Origin: Candidatus Scalindua japonica | Lineage (GTDB): Bacteria > Planctomycetota > Brocadiia > Brocadiales > Scalinduaceae | NCBI RefSeq assembly: GCF_002443295.1 | Contig: NZ_BAOS01000017.1 | Location: forward strand, 181,390 to 245,389 | Length of the DNA: 64,000 bases | Reading direction: 5' to 3' | Shown: piece by piece, positions 7,910-17,366 of the stretch | How positions within the stretch are numbered: the stretch's first letter is position 1 | How the letters are laid out: every line of letters begins with the position of its first letter | Notes under the pieces: generated by a model | What the model saw: the letters and a program-made list of their open reading frames with translations, nothing else | Database searches by the model: none | Told to the model about the DNA's origin: nothing | Made by a program: the position numbers and the translations under genes

Positions 7910-10537
7910 CTACTCTTCCAGTTTCTCTTTAAGTTCATGAAGTTTATTGAGTGCTTCAAGTGGTGTGATTTTTGAAATGTCCAGATTTCTTATCTCTTCA
8001 ATCACGGTATTCTGAGGTGGGTTAAAGAGAGTGAGTTGTTTTGGCTTAGGTTCTTCTTTACTCTTGATAGTTGCAAACTTAGGTTTGCCATCCACATCCA
8101 GTGTCTCCGCTTCAAGATTGGCGAGTATTACCCTGGCCCTCTGGATTACCTCTTTTGGCATTCCAGCCAGCCTTGCTACATGGATGCCATAACTTTTGTC
8201 AGCTCCGCCTTCAATAATCTTTCTGAGGAAGATGATCTCATCTTCCCACTCCCTAACCGCAATATTGTAGTTTCTGATACCCGGAAAGAGCAGTGCCAGC
8301 TCCGCCAGTTCGTGATAATGAGTGGCAAACAGTGTCCTGGCTTTCAGATGCTCGTATATATATTCCGTTAACGCCCAGGCAATACTTACACCGTCAAAGG
8401 TGCTGGTTCCCCGGCCAACTTCGTCCAGGATAATCAGGCTGCGTTTTGTAGCATTATTTAATATGTTTGCGGCTTCATTCATCTCAACCATAAAGGTGCT
8501 CTGGCCTTTTGCCAGTTCATCCATCGCGCCCACTCTTGTAAACACACGATCAACGACTCCTATTGTCGCCTCTTTTGCCGGGATAAAACTGCCCATCTGT
8601 GCCATGAGTACGAGCAGGGCTACCTGGCGAATATATGTGCTCTTTCCTGCCATATTTGGCCCTGTGATGACCATGATCTGTTTGTCTGATCCATTAATAT
8701 CAATATCATTGGGTACAAATTTTTCCGACATTAATGTTTTGTCCAGAACGGGGTGCCTTCCATCAACAATCCTGAGAGTGGTCCCATCTGATATCTCAGG
8801 TCTAGTGTATCCGTTTTCGGCAGCTACATTTGCAAGTGTTGAAAGGACGTCCAGATGTGCAATAACATCTGCCGTCTTCTGTAAGCGTTCAGTGTAAGTA
8901 GCCACCTCTTCCCTGATCTTTTGAAAGTACTCGTATTCCAGGTCCTTTGCTCTGTCATCCGCAGTAAGTACCTTGGTTTCATACTCCTTCAGTTCCGGTG
9001 TGATGTATCTCTCTGCATGTTTAAGGGTCTGCTTGCGAATATACGTTTCAGGGACCCTCTCTTTGTGAACATTTGTGATTTCGAGATAGTATCCGAATAC
9101 TTTATTGTATCCAATCTTTAATGAACTTATTCCCGTCCTTTCTGTCTCTTTTGCCTGAAAGCCGGCAATCCAACTCTTTCCGTTTTTACTGATATTTCTC
9201 AACTCATCCAGATCGTGGTCATAGCCTTCCCGTATCATTCCTCCATCACGGACTGAATGTGGAGGATCAGATACAATAGCCGTACTTATAAGAACCTTTG
9301 GCTCTTCTAAAAGGTCCAGTGTTTCATGAAAGAGTTTTAAAATCGAAGAATTACAGGTAGAAATTGAAGACTTTAATTTTGGTAAGAGTGAAAGTGATTG
9401 CTTCAGAGAAATGAGGTCTCTCGCGTTGGCGCGGCCAAAGTTGATCTTTGCAGAAATTCTTTCAATATCATAAATATCTTTCAGTAATTCACAAATCTCC
9501 CTGCAAAGGTTTTTATCATTATATAACTCCCCTACACCATTCTGCCTGATATTTATATCCTCGGATATACAAAGCGGACTCACCAGCCAACCCTTTATTA
9601 ACCTTCCTCCCATAGGTGTCTTTGTGCGGTCCAGTACTCCCAATAATGAACCTTCCTTCTGGTGTGTCCTCGACGTCTTAACCAGCTCCAGGCTCAGTTG
9701 TGTGGGATGGTCCAGGATAAGGCGGTTATGGCTGGAAAACTTCTCAATCTTATTAATATGTTTCAGTGAAGTTTTTTGTGTTTCATTAAGGTAGTTTATT
9801 AATGCGCCAGCCGCACAGAGAGAAGGGCCTATATCTTCGCATCCAAACCCCTCCAGCGAAGAAGTGCAAAAATGGCTGATAAGATTCTGGTATGCTGTAT
9901 CACGTGAAAACTCCCAGTCTGCACGACGTGTAACCATCGCATTAAAATCTAAAGTAATTCTTTCTGAAAGATCGAACTCCTTAAAAGTAACATTTTCAGG
10001 AATGATACACTCCGACGGATTTATCCTCGACAGTTCATCGAATAAATTATCATTATTAATATCCTGTACCATGAACTTTCCGGTAGAAATGTCTACCCAT
10101 GACACACCTGCCTTATCATCATGTATAAAAAGAGACAAAAGATAGTTGTTGTCTTTATCATCCAGCATTGTATCTTCAGTAAGTGTGCCGGGTGTGATGA
10201 TCCGTACCACGTCTCGTTCAACTATCCCTTTTGTGCCCGCTTTAGAATTGTCTTTTTCACTTCCATTCTGCATCTGTTCACATACAGCAACCTTGTATCC
10301 CGCCTTTATCAACTTTGGGATGTAGGAACCGGCTGCATGATAAGGTATGCCGGCCATAGGCATGGCCTTTTCACCTTTCGACCTTGAAGTCAATGTAATA
10401 CCCAGGATCTTTGCGGCAATCCTGGCATCATCGTGGAACATTTCGTAAAAATCCCCCATACGGAAAAACAGTAATGAGTCCTCATTTTTCTTCTTGATAC
10501 TCAGATATTGTTTCATCATAGGGGTTGAAAAAGGCAT
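7910..10537 (-). CDS. mutS: DNA mismatch repair protein MutS
   Basis: MutS recognises mispairs and starts mismatch repair. At 875 aa it has the usual MutS1 length. The mismatch-reading Phe-x-Glu motif is visible as RMGDFYEMFHDDA near residue 28. The ATPase domain has Walker A (ITGPNMAGKSTYIRQ, ~residue 624), the signature region (AKGQSTFMVEMNEAA), Walker B (LIILDEVGRGTSTFDG, ~700) and the ATHYHEL switch. No mutL is in the window. The start ATG at 10537 gives MPFSTPMMKQYLSIKKKNED, which matches the family N-terminus (TPMMxQY). Confidence 0.98.
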   Translation of the reverse strand: MPFSTPMMKQYLSIKKKNEDSLLFFRMGDFYEMFHDDARIAAKILGITLTSRSKGEKAMPMAGIPYHAAGSYIPKLIKAGYKVAVCEQMQNGSEKDNSKAGTKGIVERDVVRIITPGTLTEDTMLDDKDNNYLLSLFIHDDKAGVSWVDISTGKFMVQDINNDNLFDELSRINPSECIIPENVTFKEFDLSERITLDFNAMVTRRADWEFSRDTAYQNLISHFCTSSLEGFGCEDIGPSLCAAGALINYLNETQKTSLKHINKIEKFSSHNRLILDHPTQLSLELVKTSRTHQKEGSLLGVLDRTKTPMGGRLIKGWLVSPLCISEDINIRQNGVGELYNDKNLCREICELLKDIYDIERISAKINFGRANARDLISLKQSLSLLPKLKSSISTCNSSILKLFHETLDLLEEPKVLISTAIVSDPPHSVRDGGMIREGYDHDLDELRNISKNGKSWIAGFQAKETERTGISSLKIGYNKVFGYYLEITNVHKERVPETYIRKQTLKHAERYITPELKEYETKVLTADDRAKDLEYEYFQKIREEVATYTERLQKTADVIAHLDVLSTLANVAAENGYTRPEISDGTTLRIVDGRHPVLDKTLMSEKFVPNDIDINGSDKQIMVITGPNMAGKSTYIRQVALLVLMAQMGSFIPAKEATIGVVDRVFTRVGAMDELAKGQSTFMVEMNEAANILNNATKRSLIILDEVGRGTSTFDGVSIAWALTEYIYEHLKARTLFATHYHELAELALLFPGIRNYNIAVREWEDEIIFLRKIIEGGADKSYGIHVARLAGMPKEVIQRARVILANLEAETLDVDGKPKFATIKSKEEPKPKQLTLFNPPQNTVIEEIRNLDISKITPLEALNKLHELKEKLEE

Positions 10538-10892
10538 CCAGTTTTCCTTATTTTAGGCGAGTTTATGTTGTATATTATAATTTTTGCAAAAATAAAAATT
10601 CACCACTCCCCGGACAAAAAACGACGGGGACAAGAAGACGCAGAGAACGCACAGGATACAAATTATTTAAAATACACCTGCTATCATATAATGTCAAGTT
10701 GTAACCGGTGTATTTGGTAGGATAATCAGAGAAATATTGTTGGAAATAACTATTGATTTTGTACATAGTTAACATTAGTATGAATTTACATGTTTATTTT
10801 TAAAAAAAATTATTCTTCTCCGACCGCTTTAAAGAAAATATGATACGGTTGAATAGGGGCTAAAATGCCTAATTTTAAGAAAGGAGTTGAAG
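10538..10892. other. Divergent spacer between mutS and pterin dehydratase
   Basis: About 350 bases, AT-rich, with no convincing gene. It must contain the promoters of the two divergent genes; a strong Shine-Dalgarno (AAGGAG) lies at its right end, six bases before the ATG of the dehydratase. Confidence 0.6.
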
Positions 10893-11222
10893 ATGTCACT
10901 TTCTAGAAAACAATGTGTACCCTGCAAAGGCGGAGTGCCGCCATTAAAAGGCGAGGAGTTAGAAAAACTGAAACAACAGGTAGATGGTTGGGAGGTAGTT
11001 GAAGAACATCATATTACTAAAACCTACAAATTTTCCAACTTCGTAAAGGCGCTTGCATTTGTAAATAAAGTGGGAGATATTGCGGAAGAACAGGGACACC
11101 ATCCTGATATTTTTTTTACATGGGGGAAAGTCCGCATTACCATGTGCACTCATAAGATTGACGGCTTGACAGAAAGTGATTTCATCCTTGCCGCCAGGAT
11201 TGATGAGATTCCTGTCAGCTAG
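10893..11222 (+). CDS. 4a-hydroxytetrahydrobiopterin dehydratase (pterin carbinolamine dehydratase)
   Basis: Recycles the oxidised pterin cofactor of aromatic amino acid hydroxylases; also known as a DCoH-like fold. The 109-aa protein shows the family signature: W..VEEHHITKTYKF, FVKALAFVNKVGDIAEEQGHHPDI and the third core piece KVRITMCTHKIDGLTESDF. An N-terminal CVPC motif (Cys7/Cys10, counted from the chosen start) precedes the domain. I chose the ATG at 10893 because AAGGAG lies six bases upstream; a TTG two codons earlier is less likely. The stop codon TAG is shared with the left end of an IS. No hydroxylase gene is visible. Confidence 0.93.
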   Translation: MSLSRKQCVPCKGGVPPLKGEELEKLKQQVDGWEVVEEHHITKTYKFSNFVKALAFVNKVGDIAEEQGHHPDIFFTWGKVRITMCTHKIDGLTESDFILAARIDEIPVS

Positions 11223-13234
11223 AGCTTAGCCGAAAAGGTTTCTAAGGATCAAAGCAGAGTGGTAGAACGCAAGCTCACCAGTTTTCACTATTTTGCGGTA
11301 GCGCAACACCAGTGTTCACTTTATGTTATAAAAACAGCAAAAAAATAGTGAAAAAAGCAAATAAACAAAATTCTTCAGGCTTCGATAGTAACTACAATGA
11401 AATATTAGAGAAATTGCAAAAAAATGTGAAAAAATCAGGATGGGAAGAAAGATCAACAATTTACAAAGAGGTATAATGATTCCTTAGTATGTAACAAATC
11501 AACATAATAAGGAGAATTTTAAATGCAAAACATTCAGCCAATTTCACTGCTAAACGGCATATTCTTACCAGTAGCAGAAACAGGATTCAGAGATTACTTA
11601 AGCGTGTGCGAGGAACTAATAGAACGGGAACCCGAAATATTAGAAATGGTGAATAGCGATTTAAACCAACATGCAAAACAAGAGAAGAAAAGCCGCCTGA
11701 AAGATCAGGAATGGAATAACCGACATACAAAAACATTTCCCTGGGTTGTAAACCAGGATGAGATAGTTGCAGAGGAGTTAGAGTTAAAAACAGGCCGCCC
11801 TCGGATGTCTGCCTATTTAGTGTTTATGTTTACTATGGTAAGAGGGTATGTAGGTAGTATAAAATCTCAACAGGCAAAAGTGTTTATAAGCGAATCAATA
11901 ACATTGAGATTACTAATAGAGGGCAAAGGAGTAAAGATGCCTGGCTTTAGCACGATACTGGAACTAGTAAACATAGTAAGTAGTGAAACAATGCAGGCGA
12001 TATTTGATGCACAAATCCGAATGGTATTAAGAGAAGAGTTAGACGACTTTAAAGAGTTGACGATAGATAGTACAAGCGTAAAAGGGAATACATCATGGCC
12101 AACGGATTCAAAGGTATTAACAAGGTTGGTAGGACGGGCCTATAAAAGAATTCAAACGATAAATATATTCACAATAGAAACGAGAAAGAGCACAGAAGTC
12201 GAATGGAAATTAAAAGAGATGACCGGTTTATGTAAAAGCATAGATTTAAATGTGGGCAAGAAGAATGCCAAAACGAAGCGCAATAAGGCCTATAAGAGAT
12301 TGTTAAAGCACGCAAAAAGAGCAAATAAACTATTACGCAAAGAGCTACAAAGGATAGAGAAAGCTGCGGCAGAAGTCGATATAAAACCTACACAAAAGGT
12401 ACGACTAATTCGAGTAATAGAATTAATAACAGAGGATCTCAATAATTTAGAAAAGGTAATGGATTATTGTCCCAAGAGAGTATTTAAGGAAGAGAAGATA
12501 AAATCATCAGATAAAGTGTTAAGTCTCTCAGATGGAGACGCAGCATTTATAAAGAAGGGGGGTCGTGAGCCTAAAATAGGATATAAGCCACAATTAGGGC
12601 GTAGTAAAAACGGATTTGTATCAACCTTGGTAGTTCCAAAGGGAAATGCGGCAGACTCAGTGAATTGAATGGAACGATTGAAGATCATATAATGCGGACA
12701 GAAGTAATACCTCAAAAAGTTAGTACGGATGATGGATATGCGAATGCAAAGATACGAACAAAATGGCTATCAGCAGGAGTCGAAATATTTAGTATAAGTG
12801 GTTCCAAGGGTAAAAACATGATAACAGAAGAGGAGTGGGAGAGTGAGGAGTACAAAGAATCCCGAAATAATCGTTCGGCAGTCGAATCCATGATGTTTAC
12901 GATAAAACATAATTTTGAATTTGGTGTTGTGATGCGCCGAGGCATAGAGAATGTTAGGGCAGAGTTATTAGAGAAAGTTATCGCATACAATTTCTGTAGA
13001 ATATTAGAGGTAAAAAAACAGAATAGAAAGCGTGAGTTACAAAAAGTAGCAGCTTAGAAGTATATAGATTTTAGATCTAAAAAAGATAGACAGTACTGGT
13101 ATGCCTACAGAAGCAATAATCATGCGGAACACACATAAATTTTTAATGAATTATAGTTACTAACGTAAATTCAGACACTTTGGTATATGCCGAAGGCCTA
13201 TGGCTGTTGACTGTACCCCTTTTCGGCTAAGCTC
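11222..13234 (+). mobile_element. Complete insertion sequence with 17-bp terminal inverted repeats and 6-bp target duplication
   Basis: The ends are perfect 17-bp inverted repeats: GAGCTTAGCCGAAAAGG at 11222-11238 and its reverse complement at 13218-13234. They are bracketed by the direct repeat CAGCTA (11216-11221 and 13235-13240), a target-site duplication. The ~2.0-kb element carries one transposase gene split by a frameshift. A second, imperfect inverted repeat (TTTTCACTATTTTGC and its partner near 11340-11360) lies between the left end and the gene. Family assignment is uncertain; the DDE transposase with a long insertion resembles ISNCY/IS1182-like groups. Confidence 0.9.
11523..13057 (+). 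pseudogene. DDE transposase interrupted by a -1 frameshift
   Basis: The first frame (11523-12668) encodes 381 residues including the first catalytic Asp (LTIDSTSVKGN) and a lysine-rich helical insertion, then stops after VVPKGNAADS. The second frame (about 12659-13057, -1 relative to the first) continues with ELNGTIEDH, the second Asp in VSTDDGYANA and the Glu in NRSAVESMMFTIKHNF. Neither piece alone contains the whole DDE triad. A heptamer A-AAG-GGA in the right phase lies at 12638-12644, so programmed -1 frameshifting is conceivable, but slippage there would lose NAADS, which looks conserved, so simple base loss near 12657-12665 is more likely. GGAG precedes the ATG. Confidence 0.85.
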
Positions 13235-13262
13235 CAGCTAGCAATCATCAGGGAGATAGTTT

Positions 13263-13730
13263 ATGGAAAATCAGTATAAGCTTCTTTTTAATGAAGCAAT
13301 CAGAGTGGAAAGAAATATTGCGTCCTTTTATTCGCTATGTGCAACTCATTTTGAAGATGACCGGCTCTTCTGGCAAATGCTCAGTGAAGAAGAGGAGCAT
13401 CATGCTAAGATCCTGGAGAGCGGCCTGGAATTGCTTCTGGATCAAAACCTGTTTCCCGATGCAATACTGGATCTGGATATTAAAGAATTACAGGCAACAA
13501 ATAATAAGCTGGAAGAAAAAATAGCAGAATGTAGAGAGAATGTACCTGATAAGAGAGAGGCATACACTTATGCCATTGAGCTGGAACAGGCATCTCTTGA
13601 ATTCTTTTTTCAACAGACTGCTTCAAAAAAAGCAGATCAAAAAGCTTTGAAAGTTTTTGATAATCTGATCGGATTTGACAAAGACCATGCCAAGAGAATA
13701 CAGGATTTAATTGATACTACAAAATTTTAG
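13263..13730 (+). CDS. Ferritin-like/rubrerythrin-type diiron protein
   Basis: A 155-aa all-helical protein with the spacing of a four-helix diiron site: Glu in IRVERNIASFY, EEEEHHAKIL, ELEQASLEFFF and DKDHAKRIQDL. This is the rubrerythrin/ferritin-like family without the rubredoxin tail; it probably handles iron or peroxide. Before the IS inserted, its ATG lay about 40 bases after the pterin dehydratase stop (20 bases of the original spacer remain to its left), so the two were probably one operon. GGGAGA at 13251 serves as ribosome-binding site. Confidence 0.83.
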   Translation: MENQYKLLFNEAIRVERNIASFYSLCATHFEDDRLFWQMLSEEEEHHAKILESGLELLLDQNLFPDAILDLDIKELQATNNKLEEKIAECRENVPDKREAYTYAIELEQASLEFFFQQTASKKADQKALKVFDNLIGFDKDHAKRIQDLIDTTKF

Positions 13731-13757
13731 GAATATTAACATTCAAAGGATAATTCT

Positions 13758-13976
13758 ATGTCAAAACACAAGGTAACAGTTTTCAAACCATATCCGTTTC
13801 AAGTAGGTCAGAAGATAAGGATTGATGGATCAAAACGTGAGGGTGATTGGGAAGTTGCAGATATTACAGAACGCAAGGTCACTCTTCGCTGTCCCATTTC
13901 CAAAAAGGAATATACATGGGATCTCTTCTGCTATTTCGCGGAAGAGAAGGATGATGCTTGCTGGCCTGTGGAATAG
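13758..13976 (+). CDS. Small conserved-looking protein, unknown function
   Basis: A 72-aa protein beginning 27 bases after the ferritin-like gene, with AAGGAT upstream of the ATG, so probably the last gene of the same operon. It reads as a small beta-rich domain (FQVGQKIRIDGSKREGDWEV, KVTLRCPISKKEYTW) with acidic C-terminus. Two cysteines (CPIS, LFCYF) and a third near the end (DACW) are spaced irregularly. I cannot assign a family. Confidence 0.65.
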   Translation: MSKHKVTVFKPYPFQVGQKIRIDGSKREGDWEVADITERKVTLRCPISKKEYTWDLFCYFAEEKDDACWPVE

Positions 13977-14012
13977 ACTCAAAGAATCCAGACCCTTATA
14001 CTATTTCCTCAC

Positions 14013-14036
14013 CCTTCGACTCCGCTCAGGGTGACA
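14013..14036 (+). repeat. REP-like palindrome unit, copy a
   Basis: Core CCTTCGACTCCGCTCAGG followed by GTGACA. Same orientation as copies at 14513 and 25326; opposite to 14155, 14676 and 25376. Confidence 0.85.
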
Positions 14037-14125
14037 TTATTTGTTCTGTCCTACTTATGATATCCATCAGTATCTGACACTGCTTGGGTACCAGATCGTA
14101 TTTGGTTTTGTAATATCCTGACGTG

Positions 14126-14494
14126 CTATCTTTGTTGTCCTGACTTACCAATTCTGTCATCCCGAGCGGAGTCGAGGGGCTGTTTTTCATGATGAACATG
14201 GGAAGTACTGTTTTTACATTTTGCTAGTTCATGAATTTTATTCCAATCACCCTGAAAAAGAGCTTCTTTCTTTTTTCTACTCCAACTTTTTATCTGTTTC
14301 TCTGCTGCAATTGCCTCTATTGGATTTGAAAAGTCTTCAACAAACATTAGATTTACAGGCCGTCTTTTATATGTATAGCAATCTGGATTTATTCCTTCAT
14401 TATGTGTTTGTAGTCGGCGTTCAATATCATTAGTTATACCTGTATAGTATGATTGATCAGAACATTTGATTATGTATACATAATACGTTTTCAT
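14126..14494 (-). CDS. GIY-YIG nuclease-fold protein with repeat-derived C-terminal tail
   Basis: A 122-aa small GIY-YIG protein of the UPF0213/YhbQ-like kind: YYVYIIKCSDQSYYTGITND, then ERRLQTHNEG and AIAAEKQIKSWSRKKKEALF. The family domain ends around residue 90 (NKIHELAK). The remaining ~25 residues include QPLDSARDDRI, which is the translation of a palindromic repeat unit at 14155-14178, so the original stop codon has probably been lost. It is flanked by further repeat units. The function of these small GIY-YIG proteins is not established. Confidence 0.85.
   Translation of the reverse strand: MKTYYVYIIKCSDQSYYTGITNDIERRLQTHNEGINPDCYTYKRRPVNLMFVEDFSNPIEAIAAEKQIKSWSRKKKEALFQGDWNKIHELAKCKNSTSHVHHEKQPLDSARDDRIGKSGQQR
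14155..14178 (-). repeat. REP-like palindrome unit, copy b (inside GIY-YIG gene)
   Basis: Reverse-oriented copy: TGTCATCCCGAGCGGAGTCG followed by AGGG. It lies in the reading frame of the GIY-YIG gene and encodes PLDSARDD. Confidence 0.85.
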
Positions 14495-14512
14495 GATAGT
14501 CTTCTAACCTAC

Positions 14513-14536
14513 CCTTCGACTCCGCTCAGCATGACC
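14513..14536 (+). repeat. REP-like palindrome unit, copy c
   Basis: CCTTCGACTCCGCTCAGC followed by ATGACC, just upstream of the GIY-YIG start. Pairs as an inverted repeat with copy d about 140 bases away. Confidence 0.85.
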
Positions 14537-14675
14537 GTGTGAGTTACTACTTTTATTTAGTGGAAAGTTTGTATCAGGATATTTTCATTGATGTCTAGCT
14601 CTTATCAGAACTACAGTATGTATTCAATTTTACTTCATCCTGATATGCTATTTTGTTGTATTTAATCACCTATTA

Positions 14676-14699
14676 TGTCATCCTGAGCGGAGTCGAAGG
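14676..14699 (-). repeat. REP-like palindrome unit, copy d
   Basis: TGTCATCCTGAGCGGAGTCG followed by AAGG, located 16 bases after the end of pgi. Inverted relative to copy c. Confidence 0.85.
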
Positions 14700-14715
14700 A
14701 CGTAAATCTGAATTC

Positions 14716-16377
14716 TTACTCGGAAGCTCCTCTCATCTCTTTGAAAGCATTTATTAATCCATTTGTAGACGAATCGTGGGATTCAACAGGTTTGTCATCA
14801 CTTAGTTCCGGCAGTATCTTCTTTGCCAGTTGTTTTCCAAGCTCGACGCCCCACTGGTCAAAACTGAAGATATTCCAGACCACTCCCTGGACAAATATTT
14901 TGTGCTCATACATTGCTATTAAACAACCTAAAGTTCTCGGGGTTAATTTGTTGAACAGGATTGAATTTGTTGGTCTGTTCCCTTCAAAGACTTTGTGTGG
15001 ATATAGTTTCCGGATTTCATCATCGCTCTTACCGTCCCTTTTCAACTCTTCGATAACCTCTTCTTTTGTCTTTCCATTAAGAAGTGCTTCTGTCTGTGCG
15101 AAAAAGTTTGATAATAGAATATTATGATGTTCACCAATCCGGTTATGGCTGATTGCGGGTGCGAGGAAATCTGCCGGGATTACCTTTGTTCCCTGGTGTA
15201 TTAATTGATAAAAGGCGTGTTGGCCGTTTGTCCCCGGCTCACCCCATATGACAGGGCCAGTCTGATAATTGACTCTGTTTCCATTTCTATCTACATATTT
15301 CCCGTTACTCTCCATATTCCCCTGTTGAAAGTATGCAGGGAACCTGTGCATATACTGGTCGTATGGCAGGATTACTTCAGTTTGTGCTCCAAAGAAATTG
15401 TTGTACCATATTCCTATTAATGCCAGGAGAACAGGTATGTTTCTTTTAATTGGAGTTTCTCTAAAATGACTGTCCATTTCAAAGGCGCCTTGCAGCAGTT
15501 CAGCATAGTTCTCAAATCCAATATAACACGCTATAGAGAGACCGATTGCCGACCAGAGTGAATAACGGCCACCAACCCAGTCCCAGAACACGAACATGTT
15601 ATCTCTGTCAATACCAAACTCCTCAACTTTTTCTCTGTTTGTAGAAATCGCCACGAAATGTTTTGAAACATGTATCTGATCTTTTGCATTTTTTAATAAC
15701 CATTCTCTTGCGGTAAACGCATTCGTCATTGTCTCCTGAGTTGTGAAGGTTTTAGAGGCAATGAAAAAAAGAGTAGTTTCAGGGTTAAGATGTTTCAAGG
15801 TTTCTGTGATATGGGTCCCGTCAACGTTTGATACAAAATGAACTGTCAGACCATCCTTCGCGTAGGGCCGCAGACATTCGGTTACCATTACGGGCCCCAG
15901 ATCTGAACCTCCAATTCCAATATTTACAATATCCGTGATTTTTTTATCGGTAAACCCTTTCCATTCTCCGGAAATGATTTTTTCTGAAAAAACCTTCATT
16001 TTATGTAAAACAGCATTTACTTCGGACATTACATTTTTATCATTAGTGCAAACAGGAATGTTTATTCTATTCCTTAAAGCTGTATGCAAAACAGCTCTAT
16101 CCTCCGTCTCATTTATCCTGTCTCCATTGAACATCTTATCAATCGCATCTCTTAAACCAACATCATCAGTTAATTTAAGTAAAAGTTTCAGTGTTTCCTC
16201 TGTGATTATATTCTTGGAATAATCGACAAGAATCCCATTAAATCTAATAGAATATTTTTTAAATCTGTCCGGATCGCTGGCAAAGAGATCTTTCATATGA
16301 ACACCCTTTATCTCTTTGAAATGATCTGAGAGGTCCTTCCAGCTTTGAGTCATCGTAGGATTAATTTTTTTCAACAT
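14716..16377 (-). CDS. pgi: Glucose-6-phosphate isomerase
   Basis: Interconverts glucose 6-phosphate and fructose 6-phosphate. The 553-aa length is that of the long PGI form. Both family signatures are present: [17 protein letters not shown] and [28 protein letters not shown] and [12 protein letters not shown] form the phosphate-binding part, and the catalytic Glu and His regions ([20 protein letters not shown]) are intact. It stands alone between the REP-like repeats and a MazF-type module; supply of glucose 6-phosphate links it loosely to the UDP-sugar and glucosylglycerate genes further on. Confidence 0.97.
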   Translation of the reverse strand: MLKKINPTMTQSWKDLSDHFKEIKGVHMKDLFASDPDRFKKYSIRFNGILVDYSKNIITEETLKLLLKLTDDVGLRDAIDKMFNGDRINETEDRAVLHTALRNRINIPVCTNDKNVMSEVNAVLHKMKVFSEKIISGEWKGFTDKKITDIVNIGIGGSDLGPVMVTECLRPYAKDGLTVHFVSNVDGTHITETLKHLNPETTLFFIASKTFTTQETMTNAFTAREWLLKNAKDQIHVSKHFVAISTNREKVEEFGIDRDNMFVFWDWVGGRYSLWSAIGLSIACYIGFENYAELLQGAFEMDSHFRETPIKRNIPVLLALIGIWYNNFFGAQTEVILPYDQYMHRFPAYFQQGNMESNGKYVDRNGNRVNYQTGPVIWGEPGTNGQHAFYQLIHQGTKVIPADFLAPAISHNRIGEHHNILLSNFFAQTEALLNGKTKEEVIEELKRDGKSDDEIRKLYPHKVFEGNRPTNSILFNKLTPRTLGCLIAMYEHKIFVQGVVWNIFSFDQWGVELGKQLAKKILPELSDDKPVESHDSSTNGLINAFKEMRGASE

Positions 16378-16430
16378 AGAATTTAACCTCTTTCCACTAC
16401 CAGAAAGTCAATCCTTCCTTGTATATTCTG

Positions 16431-16772
16431 TTATTTCTTCGAAATTAATTCTTGCAATTTATTGCAGATTTGATTAAGCATGGTTGAATTTACCCTGCCA
16501 AAAGTCTTTATGACTAAAGATTGTGCTAAGGTGAATATTTTATCGACTCGAACATTGCCCGGCCGGTTTAATTTGCCAACGTCCAGATCAGAAGAGTTGA
16601 TAGTAATACTAAAGTCGACAATAGTTGGATCAGAAGTCATGGCAACAACAACTATATCCAAAGTTTTATGGTTATAGGTTTTGTTTGAAATGACAATAAC
16701 AGGTCGGCGTTTTTGTGAAGACAGGTCAGTAAATGGAATTGGAATAAGAACAATCTCGCCTTGATCAGGCAT
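16431..16772 (-). CDS. MazF/PemK-type toxin (mRNA interferase)
   Basis: A 113-aa protein with the MazF fold: QGEIVLIPIPFTDLSSQKRR, PVIVIS, and VRVDKIFTLAQSLVIKTFGR at the second conserved site. Ribonuclease activity is inferred from the family. I chose the ATG at 16772 because it overlaps the end of the antitoxin gene by 8 bases; a 49-codon upstream extension in the same frame only covers the antitoxin gene in another frame. The gene looks intact. Confidence 0.87.
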   Translation of the reverse strand: MPDQGEIVLIPIPFTDLSSQKRRPVIVISNKTYNHKTLDIVVVAMTSDPTIVDFSITINSSDLDVGKLNRPGNVRVDKIFTLAQSLVIKTFGRVNSTMLNQICNKLQELISKK

Positions 16773-16971
16773 TATTCCAGTCCTCGTCATCAAAAGGATT
16801 ATCCCAGAAATCAAGATTGCTCTGTGATGCATCCAATAAATCATTAAAGATGTCTTTAGACTGTTCAACGACAAAAACAGTAACATGTGAACCTGGCGAA
16901 AAAGGAACTTGTAATTCAACCCGTCCTTTTTCCATTACTTTAATATCATACTTCAAGGCTTTCTGAGACAT
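16765..16971 (-). CDS. Antitoxin partner of the MazF-type toxin
   Basis: A 68-aa acidic-tailed protein (MSQKALKYDIKVMEKGRVEL at the start, DNPFDDEDWNNA at the end) directly upstream of and overlapping the toxin. The ATG at 16971 has AGAGGAA seven bases upstream; an earlier ATG in the same frame lacks a ribosome-binding site. The family is not one of the classical MazE folds; its role is inferred from position. It ends in TGA. Confidence 0.75.
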   Translation of the reverse strand: MSQKALKYDIKVMEKGRVELQVPFSPGSHVTVFVVEQSKDIFNDLLDASQSNLDFWDNPFDDEDWNNA

Positions 16972-17366
16972 AAATAATTCCTCTTGTAAATAGCAAAAGT
17001 ACAATCTTTTTTTACAACAATAGCATATTATAGACAACACATTTGTCAACTATAAAGTATTTGTTTGTTCTTAAAATCAACATTGATTTTAAGTATACAA
17101 AATGTTAGTCTGCCTTTTTAAGACTATAGATATGTTGACTCACATTTAGAAGGATAATAGATATTTGAAAACAATAACTTCTCATAATACGTTTAAAACA
17201 TCTTACATTGCCCAAGCGAAGGAGGAGTTTTGGTTACCTGTCAAAAGAGCGTCTAACAGAAAAGGAAAATTTAGAAAAGTACAAATAAGGACAGAAATAA
17301 AGTAAAACAACTTGCTTCAGATATAAAGATTGCTAAACGTTTTCTGAATTTCTCAAATAGAAATAA
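16972..17366. other. Divergent spacer, possible gene remnant
   Basis: About 395 bases between the toxin-antitoxin pair and the uridylyltransferase-like gene. A short open stretch at 17165-17305 (reading TSYIAQAKEEFWLPVKRASN) has a codon-like look but matches no family I know and has no start signal; it may be a remnant. Nothing else is recognisable. Confidence 0.45.

Noticed and set aside
8322..8897. Long open frame (191 codons) on the plus strand opposite mutS
   Set aside because: It is the antisense shadow of a highly conserved mutS domain; no ribosome-binding site or family resemblance, and mutS is beyond doubt.
16773..16919. N-terminal extension of the MazF-type toxin
   Set aside because: The extra 49 codons overlap the antitoxin gene out of phase and encode a non-family sequence; the ATG at 16772 overlaps the antitoxin end as usual.
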